Source: Fulvia fulva (lineage: Eukaryota > Ascomycota > Dothideomycetes > Mycosphaerellales > Mycosphaerellaceae). Taken from it: a DNA stretch of 64,000 bases. Positions 45,353-57,123 of the stretch are shown piece by piece. Below the pieces are notes generated by a model. The model did no database searches and was not told the DNA's origin. It saw only the letters and a program-made list of their open reading frames with translations. Positions within the stretch are counted from its first letter, which is position 1, and each line of letters starts with the position of its first letter. Where the stretch lies: assembly GCF_020509005.1 (NCBI RefSeq), contig NC_063016.1, forward strand, positions 2,356,001 through 2,420,000. Reading direction: 5' to 3'. The position numbers and the translations under genes were made by a program.

Positions 45353-47002
45353 CTATTCCATTACACCTAAAGGCTCCTTCACCTCGAACTTCGCACCAGT
45401 CTTCTGCTTGATCTCATCCACACCAATACCCGGTGCCGTCTCGACCAAAGTCAGCCCTCCCTTCTTACGATCCACATCAAAGACAGCCAGATCCGTAATA
45501 ATCGTACTAACACACCTCGCTCCAGTCAGAGGCAGAGTACAATGCTGCACAATCTTCGGCGCACCATACTTGTCCACATGGTCCGTCAAGACCACAATCT
45601 TCGTCTGATCCGGGTTCGACACAAGATCCATAGCACCTCCCATCCCCTTGAAAACCTTGCCGGGGATCATGTAGTTGGCCAGATCGCCGTTTGCGCCAAC
45701 TTGCAGAGCACCAAGCATACTGACGTCGACGTGTCCACCACGGATCATGCCAAACGATTCGCTGCTGTCAAAGACGCTGGCGCCCTTGACGAGCGTGACG
45801 GTCTCCTTGCCGGCGTTGATGATGTCGGCATCAAGCTCGCCTTCAGTCGGGTAGGGACCCATACCCAGAATCCCGTTCTCAGATTGGATCCAGACGTTGG
45901 AATTTGGTGGTAGGAATGAAGGTGCCAATGTAGGCATCCCGACCCCGAGGTTGACGTAGAAGCCGGGCTTGAGTTCCTTTGCGGCTCGCTTGGCGATCAG
46001 GTTCCGTCGTCGTAGAGCGTCTGATTTCTGCCCTTCGGCTTCGATGTCGGTGTCTTGGCGGAGGGTTTTGACTTCGATGATTTTCTCCTCGGTGGCTTGC
46101 ACGATGCGGTCGATGAAGATGCCGGGGAGGTCGATCTGATCTGGTGAGAGCTCGCCGACTTCTACAATGTGTTCGGCTTCTACAATGGAGACTGCTGCGG
46201 CCTTGGCCATGAGGGGTCCGAATGATTTGGTCGTGTACCGGAACTGGACGTTGCCGGCCTTGTCGACTTTGTGCGCTCGAAGGATAGCCACGTCGCCCTT
46301 GATGGCCGTCTCCATGTTGTAGACACGGCCGTCGAAGATGCGAGTTTCGCGGGCTTTGCCATCTTCAATCGTTTCGCCGCCCTTCAGCCTCGCAGGGATC
46401 TGCCCAGTCTGGATGAAAGTGTTGACACCAGTTGGTGTGAAGAAGGCAGGAATACCCGCTCCTCCACATCGCAGCTTCTCGGCGATGGTTCCTTGTGGAG
46501 TGAGCTCGATTGCGACTTCACCGTTAAGGTACTTCTTCTCCAGCTTCTTGTTGTTACCCAGAAAACTGCAGATAGCACGAGTGATCTGGCCGGATTCAAT
46601 CAATGGCGAAAGACCACCACCAATCGCGGTCCCGGCATTGTTGGATACCGCAGTCAATGAATGCAGGCTGTCTGGCCCTCGTCGCACAAGAGCTGCGATG
46701 ATGGTCTCTGCTGTGCCACACAGACCGAAGCCCGCTGAAAGAAGTGTCGATCCAGACTTGATATCCGCGACCGCCTCATCGGCCGAAGCGTAGACCTTCG
46801 ACTTTCCGCGCACTTTAGCTGGAGGACGTCCAGATGCCTCGCGCCATGAGACTGCGCTGGTCCTGAACGATCTCCTCTGGCCAGCGAGTTTCTGTGCTCG
46901 TAACGCGGTTCGTGGAGTTTGAACCAGACGGATCTGCATCCGCGTGGCGCTCGCGAGCTGGGACGTGAAGGGGCGTACGAAGTCCATGGCGACCAATTGC
47001 AA
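45353..47002 (-). CDS. Succinyl-CoA:3-ketoacid CoA transferase, mitochondrial
   Basis: Single exon of 549 codons, or 544 from the second Met at 46,987. It moves CoA from succinyl-CoA to acetoacetate, or in fungi also between short acyl groups such as acetate and propionate, in the mitochondrial matrix. The first 45 residues are basic and Ser/Thr-rich, as in a mitochondrial presequence. Family I CoA-transferase A domain: DEAVADIKSGSTLLSAGFGLCGT, LTAVSNNAG, FFTPTGVNT. B domain: KPGFYVNLGVGMPT and WIQSENGILGMGPYP, with the catalytic Glu in SENG (near residue 375); then GGAMDLV and CTLPLTGARCV. Length matches the fused eukaryotic enzyme (OXCT1/SCOT). No intron needed. Confidence 0.93.
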   Translation of the reverse strand: MQLVAMDFVRPFTSQLASATRMQIRLVQTPRTALRAQKLAGQRRSFRTSAVSWREASGRPPAKVRGKSKVYASADEAVADIKSGSTLLSAGFGLCGTAETIIAALVRRGPDSLHSLTAVSNNAGTAIGGGLSPLIESGQITRAICSFLGNNKKLEKKYLNGEVAIELTPQGTIAEKLRCGGAGIPAFFTPTGVNTFIQTGQIPARLKGGETIEDGKARETRIFDGRVYNMETAIKGDVAILRAHKVDKAGNVQFRYTTKSFGPLMAKAAAVSIVEAEHIVEVGELSPDQIDLPGIFIDRIVQATEEKIIEVKTLRQDTDIEAEGQKSDALRRRNLIAKRAAKELKPGFYVNLGVGMPTLAPSFLPPNSNVWIQSENGILGMGPYPTEGELDADIINAGKETVTLVKGASVFDSSESFGMIRGGHVDVSMLGALQVGANGDLANYMIPGKVFKGMGGAMDLVSNPDQTKIVVLTDHVDKYGAPKIVQHCTLPLTGARCVSTIITDLAVFDVDRKKGGLTLVETAPGIGVDEIKQKTGAKFEVKEPLGVME

Positions 47003-47318
47003 GCGAATGCCTCAGTCAGCTTTCTCGATTTTGCGTGTTGTGGATTGAAACAATGCTCAGTATCATTGGCACGAATCCCAAACAATGCAGAGCAGCAACG
47101 ATATCGGCAGTGAGCTGACTATAAACAGTCTCTCCTCTCCACGTCGGCAATTCGTTGCGGACATGGCGGCAACGTGCACGGATGCAAGTGTCGGATGAAG
47201 TCTTCTCCTGGAGTCCTGGAGCGTGGCGGTCCGAACACCGTGCACAGCTTCTCTTCCTTCCATCGACATTCACTTCACGGTCGCTGCTATTGCATCGATG
47301 ATGCGTGTCTACGACATG
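47003..47318. other. Short intergenic region
   Basis: Upstream of the CoA transferase and downstream of the MFS pseudogene. No gene seen. Confidence 0.5.
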
Positions 47319-48740
47319 TCAGAGTGAGGGGACATCACCTTCAATCTCCCCTTTCCTCGCCGCAGACGGACTGCGAGCTCTCAGCTTCTCTCCAAAAAAC
47401 CACAGCACGGATGCACCATACGCCTGGATCCCAGTATACAGCACCGAGACCCCAAAGGAGAACAGGAAGCCTCCTATGTCTGGCACGATCCAATGTGGCG
47501 TGGCCTGCACAGACCACCCGTACATGAATATGCCACCGGACGCCAGCACAATCGAGGGAAACACCAGCGCAATGCGATGTTCTGGCTTTCCGGGGGCTTT
47601 CTCGGAGAAGCGCTTGTAGGTGAGATCGAGAATATACCCGCCCGGCTGAGTTCCAGAGATTTGACCGAGCATCAGAGCATGTAGTTCAGACCTGCAATGC
47701 CAAGGGATTGGCCATAAACTTCTGTGAAGACGCGGAAGAAGGTCGAGAGGACCAGGAAGAAGATGCCGTAAAGCAGAGCTAGGTATAGCGCCAGGAACTG
47801 GACGATCGGCTGCGTAGAAAGAAGTATGAAAGGTCTGACGAAGGCTTGCTTCAAGACTTTGACAGTGGTATGATCTTCGAGTTCCCACTCTGTTCTGAGG
47901 CGACTGTTTCCCGTCTCACGGCGTAGTTTGGAGACCCTCCAGTAGAGGATCCGAGGTCCGAAGGTTTCCGGGAGGTTAAAGTAGATGAGGATCTGAACGA
48001 ATGTGCCGAAGATCGTTATGGAGTAGAAGTTCCAGCGTCAAGTGGATTTCTCGGCGACCCAGCTATGGAAGAGAAATCAGCCCTTGTGAAGAAAGGAAGA
48101 GGAAGAAATTAGACTCACGCTCCCAACACCGGCCCCAATGACGGACCAACAATGAAACCTGAAGTGTACAAAGCGACCGCCATACCCCGTTCCTCTTTGC
48201 GAAAGAGATCCCCCAACACCCCTCCACCAATCGACGCCGGCGCACAAGCTCCCAATCCACACAGCAATCGAAAAGCCAGCATTTCGCCCCTTGTATGCGC
48301 GAAATCACAGGCCAGGTTGAAGACCAAGAAGAAGATGTTCGCCAATTGCAACACAATCATCCTTCCGTAGATCTCACTGAGGGGCGCCAGGAAGAGCGGA
48401 CCAACGATGTAGCCGATGAAGAAGATTGAGAAGACGAGTTGGAGGTCGAAGGAGGAGGTGAGATGAGGGTCTCGTGAAAGCTCGGTTGCTGCTGGGGCGA
48501 TCATGGTTGATGAGATGGGGGTCATGAATGTTATGAGGGAGACGAGAGCTGTGACGATCCATTTGCGTTTGAATGGCCAGTTTTGGGGGTTTGCCGGGTC
48601 ATTGGGCCCAGGCCATGTTATCTGTATGTCGAAGGTGAGCTTCGGGGTGGTGGTGGCTTGTGGATTTGAAGACTTACAAGATTTGTTTCATGGTCAGAAG
48701 CAGGTGCATCGGATGCTTCTGCCTTCTCAAAATCTGACAT
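47319..48740 (-). pseudogene. DHA1-type MFS drug transporter, broken
   Basis: Exon 1 (48,740-48,678, MSDFEKAEASDAP) and a 56 nt intron lead to ITWPGPNDPANPQNWPFKRKW, the usual entry of fungal 12-TM DHA1 exporters. TM1-TM6 follow (LAPLSEIYGRMIVL, FRLLCGLGACAPASIGGGVLGDLF, GPSLGPVLGA). A second intron starts with GTGAGT at 48,116. After it, AEKST-stop-RWNFYS shows TGA where the family has Trp. Downstream, LKQAFVRPFILL to GLNYML stops at 47,672, and the conserved sequence resumes in another frame (MLGQISGT, PEHRIALVFPS, ATPHWIVPDIGG). The last helices are shortened and end in a basic tail. One nonsense change, one frameshift and a 3' deletion make it nonfunctional. Its substrate is unknown. Confidence 0.8.
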
Positions 48741-49016
48741 TCTAAGCTGATATCAATCCGGGACAGTTCGTCAAGGTGAATTATTAGATCCACGGAAGTC
48801 CTAGGCGCTCTGGCTAACAGGCAAAAGGGATTTCATCTTGAAATCAACGTGGCTGCGACTGTCGCAAGGACTTATTAACATGGTCGAAAGATGAGAACGG
48901 CTCTCTGCTCGGGAGCCAAACGGTTGATCAGAGAATGAACACCAGTCACCAGACAGAGGATGATCGTCACGTTAAGCTTCCACGGGAGATCTAATCGATG
49001 AGTTGGCGCAAGATCC

Positions 49017-50658
49017 TCATCGACATCGGCACACTAGTGAACATGAGTTTTGCTGTACAGCACAGTAACTCAACACGGCTTTTTCACAGGATTTCCCGAT
49101 TAGGCTGTGCCTCAAGCCGATCAAATCTCTCAGTTTCACCTGCATTCCACTACATGTACTGATCACAGGGCATGGCTTTAAAACTCCGTGACCATTCCCA
49201 CGTTTTTGGATCATATTGGACGAGATGGGATCTGATGGGACAGTACGATGTGACATGCGATGAGGCAAAGTCGGTCTCACACAGATACAGGACGTATACC
49301 ATCGCCCTTTTACCTCGACATATTTGTACGAAGGAAAGGCCTCGATATCCTCATTCACCAAATTGTACGGCCTGGCCCTGGGAAGCATGAGGAAGTCTGT
49401 GCGCAGCTGATTCGCAGCTTCAACGATACCTTGGGAAGACTGCGGTGTGCACAGGCAGGCGCCTATCACAATTGAGCAGAGCAATTTCGGCATCACACGC
49501 GCGAAGTACAATGGTCCATCGCCGAGCACTCGCGAATGATCAGACATCCCCAGTGCCCTTGCCTGGTGTAGTGCTCCTGCTGCGAGCGCTTGCTGCGAGG
49601 TGAGCACCGTTTTGGCCTTGTCGGTGCTACCAGATGTGAAGAGCACGTAGGCCAGGTCTTCGGCACGCGCTTCTTGATGTTCATGTTTTGAGGAAGATGC
49701 GGGACTTTCCAACATCAATGACTGCACCGAGAGAGCATGCGGAGAGCGTATGGTAATTCGAGGAATCGCACAGCACGAGCCGTCTCTTGACTTATTCCAT
49801 GCGATCTTCCACCCGTGCAGCCGTTGTGTGCGGCTCCACGAAGCCGAACGCCGCCGCGACTTTGAACACAGCAAGTACGCAGATGGGAGCCCAGCTCGAC
49901 CACTTCAATGCCAGAAGCACGTTATCTCCGGGAACTACACCCAGACTCCGCAGTGCAGTCGCTACAGCTGTCGAGGCAGCATCGAGCTCAGAGTAGGTGA
50001 ATTCCTTGTCCCACGACTCAATAGCGCTGTCCTTGCTGTGAATTTGGACTGTGCTCCGAAACAATGCAAGGTACGTATCGAACTCTGGCCGCGGCAAGGG
50101 TACGGACGACAGTCGGTGGGACGTTGTGTCGTCTCGCAGATTCACGAGCTCGATGCTGGACATGGGAGCCCGTGTATCTTACGTGACAAGCTGTTGATAG
50201 ATGTGCTGCAGTACCGCATTCTTCGTCTGAGGATCTTGAGTATCTGGGCTGGAGAACTGCACCGCTTGGTCGAATTCCGTAACCGAGGCGACGTATGAGG
50301 TCTGCGAGACTGGCATGCCTGCTGACATACAAATGCACAGTGTGGCATGAGGTAGATGAGATTCTGGCACCGCGGTCCGGTGAGTTTCCCCTAGGAGTGC
50401 GCTGCATTTTGTCAAGTTGTCCTCGATGGTACTGTCTCTGTCAACGCCAAATTGGATCTGCTGCCTGTGCTTCTGCGATGCATTGGCGACCTCGACCTCG
50501 ACTTTGACGAAGCCCCCTCCCCGACGATTCGAGAGGAATACAAGAAAGGCGAGTAAGACGCATGGGCAGCGATGGAGCCCCGGTATCGCTGAGCTTGTCG
50601 ACATGGTTTTAGCTGCCCAAACTTGGGAGAAGAGAGCGCAGGCTTCTGCAATATGCAT
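49017..50658 (-). pseudogene. NRPS fragment: end of a condensation domain and start of an adenylation domain
   Basis: From 50,163 the minus strand reads a linker and an adenylation start: IESWDKEFTYSELDAASTA (A1-like) and LAVFKVAAAFGFVEPHT (A2-like). The frame then shifts, and AEDLAYVLFTSGSTDKAKTV (A3 core, normally TSGSTGKPKG) appears at about 49,625-49,680, followed by ARALGMSDHSRVL. Later A motifs (A5-A10), the carrier domain and any thioesterase are absent. Upstream to 50,658, DRDSTIEDNLTKCSALLGE and SVTEFDQAVQFSS look like the end of a condensation domain, with lower certainty. Several stops and shifts make it a relic. It faces an AMP-binding fragment at 51,140. Confidence 0.7.
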
Positions 50659-50955
50659 CGCAATGCGGGCGCAACGACGTCAAGTCTAAGCAATGCTAAG
50701 CACGATCACGATCACGATGCGATCCTATCGACAAACTATTGGAGTGACGAGGTAGCGATCGACCATGTGGGCTAGTTCTAGCGCTACGCTAATCTTGCCG
50801 CATTGAGTCGTTGCAAGACTCCCGTGTGTGGACTAAGTCATAGTTCTTAGGTTGCCATGAGTTCATCGATCGGTACATGGCGGCATGTCTCGCGTGGGTA
50901 TCGACTTTTCTTCTACAATGCAGCCTAAGTTACGTCTGGCCGTCGATCAACTATA

Positions 50956-51085
50956 TAGCGACACGCTGTAACCTCGACTTCATCAATAGGACAAAGCTAC
51001 TTCGCTACACGCCAGCGTGTTGAACCAAAGTCAACGAGTCGAAGCGCTCGGCGGCGATCGACTTTGTCGCGAGCCCTCGGTGACT
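50956..51085. repeat. Dispersed repeat, copy 2
   Basis: Matches 40,861-40,990, including the ACACGC-CA-GCGTGT palindrome. It ends about 55 bp before the ATG of the AMP-binding fragment. Confidence 0.75.
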
Positions 51086-51139
51086 CTTCCTTGATCTTTC
51101 TACCTTTGCAGACTCAGCCAGCACGACCTGTCCACGACA

Positions 51140-51470
51140 ATGTCGAACCAACAAGCTCCGTTATCAGAAGACTTCGGCCCACCAATATCTGGTCCCATCG
51201 AGCCCTTGCGATGTCTGTTCGCCAGGTCCGTGGCCAACTACCGCGACAACGTTGCACTAGCTGCTCTACACCAACCATCCCATGTGTACTCGGCTCCTTC
51301 GGTATCATCGAAATACCTGAGATGGACATACGGTACTCTGGCCGAACAAGCTGGGCTGTTTGCATCGGGACTTGCACATCGTGGTCTTGCTTGTGGCGAG
51401 ACGATCGTTTCCCTGGTGAACAACTGTGCCGAATGGGCCGTTTCCTACCTTGCAAGCAAATCCGTGAGGA
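51140..51470 (+). pseudogene. AMP-binding enzyme, N-terminal fragment
   Basis: Starts MSNQQAPLSEDFG and reads LFARSVANYRDNVAL, LRWTYGTLAEQAGLFASGL and GETIVSLVNNCAEWAVSYLAS, the first about 110 residues of an acyl-CoA synthetase or NRPS-like adenylation enzyme. The frame then leaves the family. The core TSGS motif and everything after it are missing. It is truncated at a junction with an unrelated exon-like segment (51,452-51,618). Confidence 0.7.
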
Positions 51471-51618
51471 AGTCGGCTCCTATCTGTATAAGCTGGAACT
51501 CATTGTCGAAGACATGACCGCTCTGCAGACCTTTGTGGCGCAGATTGGTCAGTATAATCGCGATATGTTGACTGAGATTACCATCAAGGGCTGGGGCACT
51601 GGCAGAGGCGTGCACAAG
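51452..51618 (+). pseudogene. Exon-like segment of an unknown conserved fungal protein
   Basis: Reads KQIREEVGSYLYKLELIVED then MTALQTFVAQIGQYNRDMLTEI and TIKGWGTGRGVHK, ending at a good donor GTATGT (51,619). Composition and the donor suggest a real exon, out of frame with the AMP-binding piece before it. I have seen similar strings in fungal hypothetical proteins but cannot name a family. No continuation was found downstream. Confidence 0.45.
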
Positions 51619-52974
51619 GTATGTCCGATCCTCATCGCCTCGAAAGATTCTTGTGGCTTCGTACTGACTCTGTGCGTTGCTTTGACGTCCACCCCTTGCC
51701 GACTTTTCCACCGTCAATGTGGTCTCCACCTTGAAGAAAGCCATGTGTGAGGGAACATCTGTCGGCGTTGGCTCGTGACATGTTGAACAAGACCATGTGT
51801 AAGGTGAGCTCCGTCGGCGTTGCGTGTCACGATGCAACGGTGTGTTGAAGCAGAAGTCCGGTATTCAATTAGCATCACTCCTTGCTCATCATCATACCCA
51901 CCACCAACCTTCGTAAACCTTCGTTCCCTCCACTTGCTTCACTACATCGGTCCCGAGGTTTCGAGAATATCCACGCCAAACCTATAGCCACATGGCTTCA
52001 TTTCCAAGGCGTGAAGACCACATGGCACTAGTGACATTCTCTCACCTCAGCAGTGGGGCCTTCTGCTACGCGGCTCATGTGGCAGTCCGTTCAACGTCGA
52101 CAGGAGCGGCCATACTCCGCGGATCACACTGATGAAAGACAAGGCGTGCAAGGGACATAGACGAGCTTGGCCAGTCGCTTCGGTACCGCGCCGAACTCTT
52201 TCTGTATGCATTTGCACACCATCAGCGAGCAATCTGCACCGGCGGCATTTGTTGTTGGTCTCGCACCCTGTGGCCGTTCACGTCGAGCAACCCTTTCGAT
52301 GTGGAGCTGTGCCATGGGGCAAGAATTGACAGTCTGGAGCCGACGTTCAGGCGGTCACCACCGTAGGCGAAGCTCAAACAAGGCTCATTCTGGCCTCGGC
52401 GTCGCTTGAACATGGATTGCAACAGTCGATGGGCTCTGTTGGATATGTTATTCAACCTCACGACCCTCGACCTGCTGGACGATGGGCTCGCAAGCAAGCA
52501 AGGTCGGTAAAGAAGTTTCAGCTGTGCGACGATCACGGATCTTGATTCTTCCTGCACATGGTGTGCCACGGGGAATGCCTGCGGGCCATGCTGGGCCACG
52601 CAGGGCCTCGAGGCAAAAACCAAGCCCAGTAACCCGATCGAGGCCGACCTAGCCCCCTTGCGGCACGCTAAAGAGATATGAGTGGAGCTTAACGCGACCC
52701 GATTGCCTGCGAAGCGCCTTCAGCCGCCGATGTAACCAATGCGACGTTCAGCTGCGAGGTCGAGGCAACACGAAGCATGGTGTATGACCCATCTCCGCAT
52801 CTGAGGACAGGGCAACGTGCGGCACGAGAAGGTCCGACTTGGGCTTGGCCGGGAGAAGATATAAGCTCCAGTGCCACCTCGAAAGAACGTCTTCGCTTCC
52901 CCTCTCTTGAAGCTTGTCGCGTCTTGCAACACCTTGGCTCCACCGTTGGACCTCCACCCACCAACACCGCCACC
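51619..52974. other. Intergenic, no gene seen; two-copy imperfect tandem repeat near 51,740-51,840
   Basis: The short repeat shares CATGTGTR..GGTG/GGGA and CTCCGTCGGCGTTG-like blocks at about 51 bp spacing. The right part (from about 52,700) should hold the promoter of the sugar transporter. Confidence 0.5.
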
Positions 52975-55243
52975 ATGGCTGAGAAGATTGGAAAGAGCGA
53001 GGACTACACCTCCCACCATGAGAAGAATGCGAGTCCACCGGAATACAATGACTTGTCGGAACAAGCTGGTCGCCGCGGATCAGTCGCACTCAATATAGTC
53101 GAGAACCCTCTCAAGGTGAGCTCCAAGACATGAGAAGAAGACGCCGAGGGTTGGCAGCCAGTGCTTACCCACGTATAGCGCGTGTCAGCGGAGAAAGCCG
53201 CCGACGATGCTCGTGTATTCGCCGAATCGCACGGTATGCCAGAACATGCCCAACTCTTCGCCAAGGCAGCGCTGGTTGCACGCCACCCAGACGGCTTCGA
53301 TGGAATGGCGGCGCTCGACGGGGGAGAGAAGTCGGCGTTGGCATATGAGCGTGATCACAAGTGGCATGGACCTACTATGCTGTGGTATTCCATCTCGCTC
53401 TGTGCCATTGGAGCTGCTACACAAGGATGGGATCAGACTGGTTCGAATGGAGCCAATCTTTCGTTTCCAACTGTAAGCAAATTCATGAGTGGTGAGGTTG
53501 TGAAGCGTGGGATGTGGGTTACATGCTGGAGCGAGATCCTCCTGGCATCAACGCATTTCCAACTTGCCCCTCAACACATCAATTCGTGGTCATGCGAGGA
53601 AGAAACGTCTGCTAACGCGATCCCAGGAATTCGGCATCGACGGCACAGGTCGCGATGAGTGGATTGTCGGCTTAATCAACGCCATCATCTTCCTCACAGC
53701 AGGTCTGATCGGTGCCTTCATCGTCGACCCCCTCAACCACTACCTCGGACGTCGCGGTGAGATCTTCGTCACCGCACTCTGCTTGACAGCAACCCCCATC
53801 GGTTCCGGCTTCGCAAAGTCATGGCAAGGACTCTTTGCTGCTCGATTCATCATGGGCATTGGCATTGGCGCAAAGAACGCCACAGTACCTATCTACTCTG
53901 CAGAAATGGCACCGGCCCGGATTCGTGGTGCGCTGGTTATGTTCTGGCAGTTATGGGTCGTTATAGGTAAGTCATATACCCCAAAACGCTCGACGAATCC
54001 GCACTGACGGTGACATTTCCCAGGCATCTTCCTCGGCTTCTGCGCCAACGTCATCGTCAAAGACACCGGCGACATCGCCTGGCGACTCCAACTCGGCTCC
54101 GCATTCATCCCCTCCTTCATCCTCGGCGTCGGCATCTTCTTCTGCCCCGAATCACCACGTTGGCTCATGAAGAAGGGCCGCCACCCACAAGCCTTCCGAT
54201 CCATGAACAAGCTCCGCGCCCACCCCATCATCGCCGCCCGCGATTACTACTACTCCTGGATCATCTACGAAGAAGAGCTAAAAGTCGCAAGCGGATCTGG
54301 ATACTTCCAGCGTCTATGGGATTGCTTCTCCGTCCCACGCATCAGGCGTGCAAACTACGGAGCTTCAACGGTCATGATCGCGCAGCAAATGTGAGTAAAT
54401 TCGAAGGGCAGAAGGCATCATCTGCCTGGAACATGCGCGCGGCATCCCCAGCTCAGTCGCGGCTGCTGAGAGATTGGCACGTCGTGTTCGAGTATGGCTA
54501 ACACTCTTCTGTTTAGGTGCGGCATCAACATCATCTCCTTCTACTCCTCCACCATCTTCGAAGAAGCCGGCTACACCGCTACCCAAGCCCTCTACGCCTC
54601 GCTAGGCTACGGCGCTGTCCAGGTCGTCTTCACGATCCCCACCCTCTTCCTCATCGACACCAAGGGCCGCCGCACCTTGACCCTCGCGACTTTCCCCGGC
54701 ATGTGCATCTTCCTCCTCGCCGCAGGTCTCTCCCTCCTGATCCCTGATACCGCCAGCCGTGGCGCGCAGATCGGCCCCGTAGTGCTGTTCATCTACCTCT
54801 TCACCATCTGCTACTCGCTCGGCGAAGGACCTGTGGCGTTCCAGTACTCGGCTGAAGTATTCCCGACCATCCAGCGTGAGCAGGGAATGGCGTGGGCTGT
54901 GTGTATCAACAACACTTTCGCCGGAATTTTGTCCTTGACGTTCCCGCGTATGAGGACTGTCATGACTCCTACTGGTGCCTTCGGCTTTTACGCTGCACTC
55001 AACTTGATTGCCTGGTTTATGATCTTCTGCTTTTTGAGAGAGACGAAGCAGTTGACACTGGAGGAAATCGACCAAGTCTTCAGCGTGCCGACGAAGAAGT
55101 TTATTGGGTATGAGTTGAACGTCTGGCTGCCTTACTTCATTAAGCGACACCTGTTGTTTAACAAGAATGTGGTGGAGCCGCCGCCGATTATTCAGTCGCA
55201 GAAGGAGGCGGAGAGGTCGGGTTCGATTGCGGTGGTGAGTTAG
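52975..55243 (+). CDS. MFS sugar/polyol transporter
   Basis: Five exons: 52,975-53,115, 53,179-53,472, 53,627-53,966, 54,024-54,390 and 54,517-55,243. Introns are 63, 154, 57 and 126 nt, all with consensus ends and preserved phase, giving 622 residues. The ATG is in a strong context (CCACCATGG). The sugar-porter family pattern is present: a long cytosolic N-terminus, TM1 with GWDQTGSNGAN, the GRR signature in LNHYLGRRGE, PIYSAEMAPARIRGALVMFWQL, PESPRWLMKKGR after TM6, DTKGRRTL between TM8 and TM9, and GEGPVAFQYSAEVFP near TM10. It should be a plasma-membrane proton-coupled carrier. The exact substrate cannot be read from the sequence; quinate, polyols or hexoses are possible. All motifs look intact. 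Confidence 0.93.
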
Positions 55244-55883
55244 GTTGGTAACGAATTGAAAAGAGATGGATTGAAAGCGCTATAGTGGTAGCTGCAGATG
55301 GTCGTTATACATGCCCGAACACACACTTCTGGTTTCCTTTCCACCCTACTTGACACGGCATGTGGTGTGACCAATACCTTTGCTTGCCACATGTGTCTGA
55401 GTACCGCACCGCGTTTACAACCATGGCTTCGTTCATGATGAATCTTGCTTCAGTGACTGCCATCTGGATCTTGCTGCACCACGCTTCCATGACATGCTAG
55501 TCTCTCATAGTTCCTCACGAGCCTTGAAATCGATCTCCCACCTTTCAGCCCCAGCCGAGGGGTTCGATATAAGCCATTTGCCGTTGCATCACCACCCGCA
55601 GTCGCTTGGACCCGTCCATAGCTGAGCCAACAGCGTGCGTACAGACATTCACGTCGTACGCAAGGCGGACAAGCTATCGTCATGTCATGCCGCGCAAGTC
55701 GCGGGTAGGTGTTACACGTATGTATAGTCAATCCCATGGTAATTGGACTTCAGGCACAGTAGGTCTCGACAGGAGTGGCCTTCAGGCTAGACGGATCGCC
55801 TATGATTATGCACCTGGGCCCGGCTCATTGTGAAGTCAGCATGTCGCAGGGAAACTGGGGTCTAGCCTCGAAGTAGCCCCTCG
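55244..55883. other. Intergenic between convergent genes, no gene seen
   Basis: No supported frame or repeat. Confidence 0.6.
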
Positions 55884-57123
55884 CTATGTCTGTTTCACAT
55901 ACGCTGCACATCATTAGCACATATCTCCCCAGAGTGCTTCGAACCTGCCACTCACCTGCATCAATCTTCGTAACCTGCGGCAAAGCCAGCCGGACCTTGT
56001 TCCTATACAGCACGGGATTCTGCCTCTGCACCGGATTACCCTCGAAGTAAACCTCGTCCAACTTCTCCTTGTCCTTCAGTGCTCTTTCTATCTCCTGGAA
56101 GCTGTCAACCTGGCAATTCGATGCCCACACGTTCTCAAGCTCCTTCAAGTCCTCCAAACCGGCGAGGGATGAGATGGGATTTGATTGGAAGTCGAGCATT
56201 TCCAGCTTCGTGTTATGTCGTAAGGGCTCCAGGGATGTGATCTTGTTGTCGCTGACGTAGAGTTCGGTGATTTGCGGTATCGATTCGATGCCGTTCAGTG
56301 ATGTGAGGCGGTTGGCTTGTATGCTGAGACTGCGAAGGTTGCTCAATGTGCTGAGGCCCTTGAGCTCAGTGATTTTGTTTTGTCCTAGCCATAATGACTC
56401 CAGCTTCGTCAATGTCTCGATCCCGTCAATTTCTTTGATGCGGTTCGCGCCAAGCTCCAGATATGTCAGCTGCGTCAACTCTTCGAGGCCTTCGATTTTG
56501 GATATGCGATTCTGTACGAAGTAGAGGTGGTCGAGTTTTGTGAGCTTGGCGAGGTGCTTGATGTGCTTGATCTTGTTGTAGCTCAGGTCGAGTTGTGTGA
56601 GTGCCGTGCAGTCTTCCACGCCGTCGATGTGCTTGATGAGGTTGTCATACAGTTCCAGCTCTTCGAGTTGTGGCCGACTCGATTCGGGTAGTTCGATGCG
56701 CTGGATTTGGTTCTGGCGAAGACATAGTCGCTTGATGTTCTTGTAGCGTTCGAGGCGGAGGGCGGGTATCGATGTGATTTTGGAGTGTAGAAGTTCGATG
56801 TCCTGGGGTGAGTCTGTCAGCGTGTGTAATAGCGACACGTTTGGTATGGTAAGAGCCACCTCCTCTTCCGGGTCTACGCCCTCCAGCAGATCTTCGTCGG
56901 CGGCGATCTGATCGGGTGGGGGAGCATCTTCATCTGAATAGTCGGAGTCTTCGAGAGCTTCAGGATTGGCCAGAGTTGCTTGCTTGTCTTGCTTGTTCAC
57001 CCGCAGCTTGCCATCCCGCCCTGACGCTGATCTCGCCGTGGCGTGCGTGCCGTTCGTACTGGCGTTGGTGCCATTCTGGAGAGGTGGTGGGTGCCCCGAA
57101 GTTCCGTTTTGTTGATCAGCCAT
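55884..57123 (-). CDS. sds22: Protein phosphatase 1 regulatory subunit SDS22
   Basis: Two exons: 57,123-55,956 and 55,903-55,884, joined by a 52 nt intron (GTGAGT..GCTAATG..GCAG). This gives 395 residues ending IDAAYVKQT. An acidic, disordered N-terminus of about 100 residues (ALEDSDYSDEDAPPPDQIAADEDLLEG) is followed by about eleven SDS22-type leucine-rich repeats of 22 residues (LTQLDLSYNKIKHIKHLAKL, LESLWLGQNKITELKGLSTL), then the C-terminal cap (NPVQRQNPVLYRNKVRLALPQV). SDS22 binds the PP1 catalytic subunit in the nucleus and helps mitotic exit and PP1 biogenesis. Length and cap match fungal orthologs. Without the last intron the frame would run on to 55,825 with non-family sequence. Confidence 0.94.

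Noticed and set aside
55825..55955. Unspliced SDS22 C-terminus
   Set aside because: The family ends at IDAxYV. A 52 nt intron with a branch site restores that ending.
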